From the NCBI GenBank assembly GCA_017450845.1, contig JAFSSU010000202.1, forward strand, positions 1 through 47,274: a stretch of DNA of 47,274 nt, read 5' to 3'. Position 1 is the stretch's first letter. Each line of letters begins with the position of its first letter. The notes under the pieces are model-generated. The model had not been told where the DNA came from. It did no database searches and saw nothing but the letters and a program-made list of their open reading frames with translations. The position numbers and the translations under genes are program-made. Source of the DNA: Treponema sp. GTDB taxonomy: Bacteria; Spirochaetota; Spirochaetia; Treponematales; Treponemataceae. Shown here piece by piece: positions 41,657 through 47,274 of the stretch.

Positions 41657-41662
41657 GGAGCT

Positions 41663-42370
41663 TTACGGCAGGTATTCGGGGCAGATGTTCCTGAGCGAGG
41701 CAAGGAGCCGGTTCTTTTTGGCAACGTCCCCGTCCGTCAGCTGCTCCAGGCGCCTGCGGGCCTCCTTCCTTCCGGAATTGTCCTGGTAGGAGCAAGTGCA
41801 GGTAGTTCCGATGTAGCCGAATTTGCTCCCGTGCTCCTTGATGGCACCAACGTCCGCATAATAGAGGGGGCGGATTATGGTGAGGGGATAGTTCCGGTAG
41901 CGCATGCTCGGAGCCATCGTGGAAAGCTCGCCCCTGTTCAGCATGTTCATAAGCAAAGTCTCAAGCACATCATCCAGATGGTGGCCCAGGGCGAGCTTGT
42001 TATACCCGTTCGCGATGGCGTAGTCCAGAAGCTCCGTCCTGCGCTGGGTGGAGCACCACCAGCAGTTCATCCTGCGCCCCTCCTTGAGCCTCCCGAGGAC
42101 CTTCACGTCGAGCGACTCGGGGACCACACCCCAGTCCCGGAACAAGGCAGAAAGCTCACCGCCGAGCGGCGGGGTTATCTCGCTCTGGATATGCAGGGCC
42201 GTGAACTCAAAGTGCTCACCCCGTCTTTTCTGCCGGTTGGAAAAATAGTGAATGAGGGCGGTGGAATCCTTTCCGCCGGATGCCCCGACCAGAATCCTGT
42301 CACCCTCCTGAATCATCCCGTAATCATATACGGCTTTGTCTATGACCCTGAACAAAAATGGCTGCGGCAT
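41663..42370 (-). CDS. ttcA: TtcA-type tRNA 2-thiocytidine synthetase
   Basis: 235-aa PP-loop ATPase of the TtcA/TilS group. The PP-loop SGGKDS is at 31-36, then a CxxC (Cys103, Cys106 in NCWWCSTQRR), GHHLDDVLETLLMNML, and a later cysteine pair Cys191/Cys193 in TTCTCSYQDN. TtcA inserts sulfur at C32 of certain tRNAs using an Fe-S cluster held by such cysteines. The second pair is CxC rather than CxxC, and the protein is shorter than E. coli TtcA (311 aa), so a related thiolase is possible. Confidence 0.75.
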   Translation of the reverse strand: MPQPFLFRVIDKAVYDYGMIQEGDRILVGASGGKDSTALIHYFSNRQKRRGEHFEFTALHIQSEITPPLGGELSALFRDWGVVPESLDVKVLGRLKEGRRMNCWWCSTQRRTELLDYAIANGYNKLALGHHLDDVLETLLMNMLNRGELSTMAPSMRYRNYPLTIIRPLYYADVGAIKEHGSKFGYIGTTCTCSYQDNSGRKEARRRLEQLTDGDVAKKNRLLASLRNICPEYLP

Positions 42371-42381
42371 AATCGTAACTC

Positions 42382-42410
42382 AAAAAAAACAGGTTCCCTG
42401 CGGAACCTGT
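42382..42410 (-). terminator. Terminator after the secreted-protein gene
   Basis: ACAGGTTCC-4-GGAACCTGT, a 9-bp stem, followed on the minus strand by T8. It ends the 43164-42436 gene and separates it from ttcA. Confidence 0.92.
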
Positions 42411-42435
42411 CTGTATCGTGATGAAAGCGGGACGG

Positions 42436-43164
42436 CTACATCCTGACGGTCTCGACCATGTAGCGGATGGAGGTACCGTTCTCATCCTCGACGGTCTTCT
42501 GTATGACGAACACGAGGGACTTGCCCGAGGGGTCGGTAAAAATCTTCTCAATCTCGTAGGAACTGACCCCTTTCCGCTCGTATGAGGGGTTGCCGACCTT
42601 CCAGGAGCCGAGAAGCCTGCCATCCTGATCCTCCATCCTCATGTCTATGTAGTAACTGGATCTGACGTTCCTGCCGCTCCCTTTGACGGTCTGCTTCATC
42701 TGGATTTTGAAAAAAACGTCGGTATCATCGGTGGACCGCTCGAAGTCCTGGAAGACGATGCGGCCCGTGGAGTTTCCGGGCTCCGCTTTTGCAATCTTCC
42801 CGAAGGAGGCGTTGCGTATGTAGAGGAGGTTCTCCGGAGAGGCAGGGGAACACCTGTACCTGCTTATGGCCGGATTGTTCTTCTTCAAAAGGCTGTCGTA
42901 AGCTTTCTTACCGCTCACGCCGGTCGTCGCGCTGCTGGGATTCGTCTTGAAGACGCCGCCCGGCACGTAGTCGTTCTTGGCCACGTCCACGACGTATATC
43001 TCGGCATATGCCTGAAAGCTCCTGTCGGTCTTGCCGTACTCGGCGAAAATATATGTGCTTCCGTCCTCGGAAAACCCTATGTCGGAAAAGGCCGCGGCAT
43101 CACCCGCGAACGAGAAGGCCGCGGACGCAAAAAACAAAAATGCGGCTGCAAATACTCTCTTCAT
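42436..43164 (-). CDS. Secreted protein, DUF2259-like
   Basis: 242 aa from ATG 43164 (GGGAGGA just upstream), which starts a clean signal peptide (KRVFAAAFLFFASAAFSFA). The mature start FSDIGFSEDGSTYIFAEYGKTD and YAEIYVVDVAKNDYV resemble a family of predicted secreted proteins of unknown role (DUF2259). Probably periplasmic and beta-rich. An in-frame TTG 30 nt upstream has a perfect AAAGGAGG ribosome site, so a longer N-terminus is a real alternative. Divergent from the 43245 gene; monocistronic with its own terminator. Confidence 0.72.
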   Translation of the reverse strand: MKRVFAAAFLFFASAAFSFAGDAAAFSDIGFSEDGSTYIFAEYGKTDRSFQAYAEIYVVDVAKNDYVPGGVFKTNPSSATTGVSGKKAYDSLLKKNNPAISRYRCSPASPENLLYIRNASFGKIAKAEPGNSTGRIVFQDFERSTDDTDVFFKIQMKQTVKGSGRNVRSSYYIDMRMEDQDGRLLGSWKVGNPSYERKGVSSYEIEKIFTDPSGKSLVFVIQKTVEDENGTSIRYMVETVRM

Positions 43165-43204
43165 AGTTCCTCCCAATTTCAATATCGGATTCAAGGCTTC
43201 CTCC

Positions 43205-43233
43205 TTTACAAAAATTTAGTATTGCTTTATCCT
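43205..43233 (+). promoter_or_regulatory. Possible promoter of the 43245 gene
   Basis: TTTACA (43205-43210), 17 nt, TATCCT (43228-43233), 11 nt before the ATG. No Shine-Dalgarno lies between, so the leader would be only about 5 nt. Confidence 0.45.
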
Positions 43234-43244
43234 ATGCGTAAACC

Positions 43245-44072
43245 ATGACCCTGAAAGCACGGAACAGACTTCTGATTATATTCTTCATCATCACCCTCCT
43301 CTACGCGCTGCTGAACACCGTGGCCTTCATTATGAGCGTCCTGGAAGGCAGCCTTTCGTTCCCGCAGGATGCCCAGCGGCAGATAAAGATTCTTGACGGC
43401 CTGGGATTCATGAGTTACGAGCCGCTTGCGGTCTGCGCGTCCAGCCTGACCTTCAACGCCTATGTCCTCATCATCACCCTAATCCTCTACCTGAGCTTCG
43501 AGAAAACGCAGGCCTTGGAGACGATTTACTTCCTGGGCTTCCTTCTGAGCTGCATGGCCGAGGGAACCCGGCTCTTCGTGCCCGTGTCATCCATCGCGGA
43601 GACCTCCAGCAGCTCGGTAGCCATCATCACGAGGATTGTCATAGGCGCACGGATGCTCGCCCCCCTCTCCTTCCTGTTCGCAGAGCTGTTCAGCGACACA
43701 GAGTCCCGGCTTTTTGTGGAGAGGAATTTCACCATAATGCTGCTTGCCTCAATTTTCATAGGGATGCTCATTCCGCTGGACACGCAGGGTTACACATCGA
43801 TATTCACCTACCGCTGGGGCATACAGAATATCTTCCAGACAACCCGATTCCTTCTGGTCGCCGCGACGGTGCTCGCAATAGCATGCAAGATACTGACGAC
43901 ATACTCGACGGACGAGCTCCATGAGGGAATAGGATTCCTCATAAGCATCTCCGGCTATTTCATTCTGAGCAACAGCGACACTTTCATACTCACAATCATC
44001 GGTGGGGTCACCTTATTCACAGGGACGCTCTACTACCTGAGGTCGATGCACAGGACCTACCGCTGGCGGTAA
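43245..44072 (+). CDS. Polytopic membrane protein, unknown family
   Basis: 275 aa with about seven or eight TM helices (roughly 9-31, 66-85, 91-110, 123-147, 160-178, 195-213, 228-246, 249-266) and short loops. I do not recognise a family. A short extracytoplasmic loop follows TM1 (SLSFPQDAQRQ). No catalytic motif is evident. The C-terminus is basic (RSMHRTYRWR) and probably cytoplasmic. It resembles in layout the small 7-8 TM sensor or accessory proteins of spirochaetes, but no domain confirms that. It ends 2 nt before a convergent gene. Confidence 0.72.
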   Translation: MTLKARNRLLIIFFIITLLYALLNTVAFIMSVLEGSLSFPQDAQRQIKILDGLGFMSYEPLAVCASSLTFNAYVLIITLILYLSFEKTQALETIYFLGFLLSCMAEGTRLFVPVSSIAETSSSSVAIITRIVIGARMLAPLSFLFAELFSDTESRLFVERNFTIMLLASIFIGMLIPLDTQGYTSIFTYRWGIQNIFQTTRFLLVAATVLAIACKILTTYSTDELHEGIGFLISISGYFILSNSDTFILTIIGGVTLFTGTLYYLRSMHRTYRWR

Positions 44073-44074
44073 AG

Positions 44075-44686
44075 CTAGGGAGAGGAAATGAGCAGCTGCG
44101 TGATTCCGCCGAGCACGAGCGGGATGACGACGTTGTCGTAGTCTTTCAGGGGAAGAAGCTCTATGAACATACCGGCGGATGCCACGGCAAGGGCAATGGT
44201 GCAGCTGCCGGATGACAGGAAAGCCGCGGTGAATATCGCGAGGAAGCAGGTCAGGCTGCCCGCCGCTGTCTTGCCCTGTGTCAGCGGAAGCTGCATGCGA
44301 CCGAAAAGTTTGCCCGCCAGGCTCGCAAGCCCGTCCCCGAAAGCGAGGGAATAAATGCCGATGGCGGCGGGAAGCTCTTCCCAGAGGAGGGCCGCAAGCA
44401 GGATGCCGGACGCGAGGGTGACGGGACCGAAGACGAAGCGGTTCTCATCTCTCTTACGGGCCGCAACAGCGGTAACTGACGAGACAAAGGGAACCTCCCT
44501 GCCAGAAAGGCGGGCAAGCTCCGACACGGAATACAGGATTATGGCCAGAAAAAGGGCCGCTATTACCGGCCAGTAAAAGCGGCTCAGGAAAAAGTGAACG
44601 GCAGCACCGCAGATATGGATGGACTTCCTGAAGAATTCCTTCCAAATATCGTTTATGTGCTGCCGCCGTACGACCCCCGAATCCAT
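44075..44686 (-). CDS. Dolichol/phytol kinase-like membrane protein (SEC59/DGK1 superfamily)
   Basis: 203 aa from ATG 44686; a TTG 21 nt upstream lies 3 nt after the TPR gene stop and would couple translation, and ATG 44686 has no clear ribosome site. Five or six TMs. Motifs: WKEFFRKSIHICGAAVHF near the start (the RK..H pattern), FVFGPVTLASGILLAALL, and SLAFGDGLASLAGKLFGR followed by QGKTAAGS, the CTP-binding-like signature of this family. It would phosphorylate a lipid alcohol; the substrate is unknown. Second gene after the large TPR protein. Confidence 0.78.
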   Translation of the reverse strand: MDSGVVRRQHINDIWKEFFRKSIHICGAAVHFFLSRFYWPVIAALFLAIILYSVSELARLSGREVPFVSSVTAVAARKRDENRFVFGPVTLASGILLAALLWEELPAAIGIYSLAFGDGLASLAGKLFGRMQLPLTQGKTAAGSLTCFLAIFTAAFLSSGSCTIALAVASAGMFIELLPLKDYDNVVIPLVLGGITQLLISSP

Positions 44687-44710
44687 CTGGCAGGAACGGC
44701 CGGGCAACTG

Positions 44711-47245
44711 CTAAATTCCCTCCTCGTCGCTCTTCACCATGGGTATGTAGGTGTATATCTCCGGGCTGTACTTGAGCTTGGGCTCGGTGATGTACTTTAT
44801 GTTCTGCTCGGCGAGGTTGGATCCCCCGATCCGCACCATCGTCTTCTGGTTCCTGGAGAGGGCATCCCATGCCCGGAGGCTGTCCTGCAAGCTGACTATG
44901 GCCTCGGCATTGTACTTGCTGTTGCCGGTCATGTCGGCAATGCGGGATAGCGTGACCCCGAGGTTGTTGGAGGCCCACATGTAGGTCTCGACGATGTCCT
45001 TGTGATCCTCCCTCACCTGTGGCAGCATTATCCCGTACAGCTGCCTCTGGGACTCAAGGATGCGCAGCAGCTTCTCATAATAACCCTGTGCCGCGTAGTT
45101 GTCGTCGCGCAGGCTGAGGGTGTTGGCGAGGGCAAGCAGGGAGTGCGTGTCCTTCGGGTCGCCCTCGGAGCTGAGGCGGAATGACATCAGGGCCTCCGGG
45201 TAGTTCCGGTTCATGTACTGTATGTAGCCAATCCTGTAACGGATGGACGAGGTGTCGTTCTCGTTGCCCACGGACTTTACATAGTTCTCGAGGGCGACTT
45301 TCATGTCACCGTCGATGAAGTAGTATATGTCCGCTATGTCGGCATACAGTTTCCCTATGCTCTCGGTGCCCTTGAAGTTCTTGTTGGAGGCATTCTCCTT
45401 CTCGAACAGCTCCTTGCCCTTGTTGTACAGGGTCTCCGCATCTATGCGCATTCCCTCCTTATTGTACTGCTCGCCAAGAAGCCTGTAGCTGTCTATGAGC
45501 TTGTAAGTATCCCTCGCGCGCCGGGGCCTCATGGAGTCAAAAAGCCCTATCGCCTGCTCAAAGCAATCCTTGCCCGGTTTCGTATTGCCCGCCCGCATGT
45601 GATAGCGGCCCAGGTTGTAGAGCGCGGTCGGATTCGCCGGGTTCGACTTGACGGCGGCTTCCAGCAGACCGCGAAGACCCTCAATGCGGCTCCTCAGGTA
45701 CTCCTGTGACGGTGGCAGGTCCCCGTATCTCTTGTCCAGAAGGTAGCCCGAGACTTCCACCAGGTCATCGGAGTCGAGATTCTTGTTGTCAGGGAAGAAT
45801 CCCTCCTTATATTGGAGAACCTGCGGCAGGTTGTCGGTCCTGACATAGTAGCGCATCTGCCGGGACAGGATTTTGGGAGAAAGCTTCTTCTCTCCGCCGT
45901 ACAGCTCATAGAGCAGGTCGTACTGCTCCTTGGCCTTGTCAAACTTGCTCGGATCGTCGTCCGCCCAAGAGAGGTAGGTGTCGCCCAGCTGCAGGATTCC
46001 GTCATAGTCATTGACGTAATAGTCCAGCACCTCGCGCTTGAGAACCTTCTCCGCCTCGGGATAGTTGAACGTATCGTTTGCGAGCATGTCGGCAAGGGCG
46101 AGGCCGGCCGGCTTGTCCTGCTTGAAACGCCTGAGTATCTGCCGGTACATGTTCTCCGCCCGGTCGTACTGCTTGTGCTCGCGGTATGCCTCGGCGTACT
46201 TATAGAACCAGTCCTTGACGGACTTGAAGGTAAGGGCCTTGTTGAACTTGTCCTCCGACTGGGGGTACATGTTCTCCTGAACCAGCTCATAGCCCTGCTT
46301 GTAGAAATGCCGGGCCATGAGGGGCTTGTAGAGGAAGTTGTCGCTGAGAATCCAGATACAGAAAAGAAGGATGGCAGCCGCCGTGCTGAGTATGGCAAGC
46401 GGCAGGATCCTGTTCTTGAGCTGGTACTGGGGAGTCCGCTTGTAGGCCTCCCACTCCTCGTTGCTGCGCCGCTCGAAGTCCTTGGGAACGCTCAGGGACT
46501 GAATGCCCAGCTGCTGCAGGTCCTCATCGGAGAGCAGTTTCTCCAGATCAGAGGCAAGCTTCTTGGCGGGAACCTTCTTAAGTACCTGCTCGAATATCTC
46601 GAACTGAGCGTCGTCAGTAAAGTCGCTCTTGGTCGCGAACAGCTCAACCGCAAGGCGGATGTTGAGCGGGTAATGCTCCAGGTTCGCCAGGAACTGCTTA
46701 TACTCGGCATCGGTGAAGGTGTTCTTGGGCTTGGACGGGGCAGTCTCACCCTTCCCGTCCTCAGGCGCGGTCTCAGGCTCCGGGGCCTTTTTGTTGAGGT
46801 TCGCGGTCACGGTATCCGAGAAGCCCGGGATGGAGAATTCCTCGTTTCCTTCCTGTGCCGTTATGTTGCCGAGCTCAAAGTCGTTGCCAGCATCGGCAGG
46901 AGCATCAAAGTCCACGCCGTCCATACCGGACGTGTCGAACGACTCCACTCCGCCGTCAGCCTCCTCAAGACTCTCCGCCTCCTCCGCAGGGGCGGGGGCT
47001 TCTCCCTCCATGCCATCTCCGCCGCCCATGTCGGGAAGCTGCATGTCATCGATTCCGCCCATGTCGGGAAGCTGCATGTCATCACTCCCGCCCATGTCGG
47101 GAAGCTGCATATCGTCGCTTCCGCCCATATCGGGAAGCTGCATATCGTCGATTCCGCCCATGTCGGGAAGCTGCATGTCATCGATTCCGCCCATGTCAGG
47201 CAGCTGCATGTCGCCCGTTACGATCTTGTCCAGGCTGTCGCCCAT
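44711..47245 (-). CDS. Large TPR membrane protein with N-terminal 11-residue repeats
   Basis: 844 aa. The N-terminus (about 10-78) is six copies of an 11-residue unit DMQLPDMGG-I/S-D. An acidic low-complexity part runs to about 160, a conserved helical region is at about 165-265, and a single TM at about 285-305 (LPLAILSTAAAILLFCIWIL). A long alpha-helical TPR array (about 315-840) follows, with repeats such as WFYKYAEAYREHKQYDRAENMYRQIL. The TPR part should lie in the periplasm. The layout (cytoplasmic tail, one TM, many TPRs) recalls TPR proteins of the spirochaete periplasmic flagellar collar; this match is not proven. ATG 47245 follows GGAG. Confidence 0.88.
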   Translation of the reverse strand: MGDSLDKIVTGDMQLPDMGGIDDMQLPDMGGIDDMQLPDMGGSDDMQLPDMGGSDDMQLPDMGGIDDMQLPDMGGGDGMEGEAPAPAEEAESLEEADGGVESFDTSGMDGVDFDAPADAGNDFELGNITAQEGNEEFSIPGFSDTVTANLNKKAPEPETAPEDGKGETAPSKPKNTFTDAEYKQFLANLEHYPLNIRLAVELFATKSDFTDDAQFEIFEQVLKKVPAKKLASDLEKLLSDEDLQQLGIQSLSVPKDFERRSNEEWEAYKRTPQYQLKNRILPLAILSTAAAILLFCIWILSDNFLYKPLMARHFYKQGYELVQENMYPQSEDKFNKALTFKSVKDWFYKYAEAYREHKQYDRAENMYRQILRRFKQDKPAGLALADMLANDTFNYPEAEKVLKREVLDYYVNDYDGILQLGDTYLSWADDDPSKFDKAKEQYDLLYELYGGEKKLSPKILSRQMRYYVRTDNLPQVLQYKEGFFPDNKNLDSDDLVEVSGYLLDKRYGDLPPSQEYLRSRIEGLRGLLEAAVKSNPANPTALYNLGRYHMRAGNTKPGKDCFEQAIGLFDSMRPRRARDTYKLIDSYRLLGEQYNKEGMRIDAETLYNKGKELFEKENASNKNFKGTESIGKLYADIADIYYFIDGDMKVALENYVKSVGNENDTSSIRYRIGYIQYMNRNYPEALMSFRLSSEGDPKDTHSLLALANTLSLRDDNYAAQGYYEKLLRILESQRQLYGIMLPQVREDHKDIVETYMWASNNLGVTLSRIADMTGNSKYNAEAIVSLQDSLRAWDALSRNQKTMVRIGGSNLAEQNIKYITEPKLKYSPEIYTYIPMVKSDEEGI
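47025..47222 (-). repeat. 33-bp tandem repeat, six copies
   Basis: Units start at 47025, 47058, 47091, 47124, 47157 and 47190, exactly 33 bp apart, sharing CCCATGTCGGGAAGCTGCAT on the plus strand with few substitutions. In frame, it encodes the 11-residue repeat of the TPR protein. There are no spacers, so it is not a CRISPR. Confidence 0.95.
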
Positions 47246-47251
47246 ATCGGC

Positions 47252-47274
47252 CTACTCCGCCAGGTCCCCCATAC
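47252..47274 (-). CDS. Possible 3' end of an upstream gene (partial)
   Basis: A frame open to the window edge ends in TAG at 47254-47252 (last residues MGDLAE), 6 nt before the TPR gene ATG and overlapping its ribosome site. Only six full codons are visible, so this is a guess from operon packing. Confidence 0.25.

Noticed and set aside
47025-47222. CRISPR-like regular repeats
   Set aside because: Period equals unit length with no spacers, and the array is in frame inside a protein gene.

Overview
The window looks like chromosomal DNA of a GC-rich treponeme-like spirochaete. The basis is the gene content: a cheA-cheW(CheR-like)-cheX-cheY operon, a complete V-type (A/V) ATPase operon in place of F-type genes, a P83/100-type spirochaete antigen, a MoxR/Bat aerotolerance-type operon, paired LptF/LptG permeases and a large TPR membrane protein. 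No species can be named by eye. No rRNA, tRNA, IS element, phage or CRISPR array was seen. Most genes lie on the minus strand in tightly packed, often overlapping operons.

Layout. 1-2481 (+): 3' part of a type III restriction Res subunit. 2529-9359 (-): LptF/LptG permeases, then a sugar-binding lipoprotein, a YesM-type sensor kinase and a YesN/AraC response regulator, which look like a three-component sensing module. 9393-9857 (-): dut. 10064-14966 (-): chemotaxis operon cheA, cheW-cheR-like fusion, cheX, cheY, closed by a strong terminator. 15134-16711 (+): candidate outer-membrane beta-barrel protein. 16765-18668 (-): orphan OmpR-type regulator overlapping dapL. 18759-28621 (-): one long unit, secG, PTS IIA, then V-ATPase G/H, C, I, K, F, E, A, B, D and a universal stress protein. 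28764-30230 (+): P83/100-like protein. 30300-30576: non-coding DNA with degenerate repeats. 30577-31257: divergent DksA-like gene and infA. 31271-32504 (-): DnaJ-domain and Smr proteins. 32529-41620 (-): glycosyltransferase, acyltransferase, moxR, DUF58, signal-peptide/TM protein, batA, batB-batC fusion, BatD-like protein with SH3 domain. 41663-43194 (-): TtcA-type tRNA thiolase and a secreted protein. 43245-44072 (+): polytopic membrane protein. 44075-47245 (-): dolichol-kinase-like protein and a TPR protein with a 33-bp tandem repeat.

How the genes fit together. The che operon feeds flagellar control, and its CheW carries a CheR-like domain behind an 8-G homopolymer. The V-ATPase unit couples ion transport to SecG (protein export), a PTS-type regulator and a stress protein. 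The Bat operon resembles envelope-stress/aerotolerance systems and here begins with two surface-glycan genes.

The most notable signals are: the binding protein-kinase-regulator trio without an ABC transporter; -10-like hexamers ending exactly 6-7 nt before the ATG in four operon-leading genes (a leaderless-mRNA signature); the poly-G tract in the CheW/CheR linker; the BatB-BatC fusion that keeps an internal lipobox; the V-ATPase K subunit with a signal-like leader and no visible Na+ ligands; and the 33-bp repeat array.
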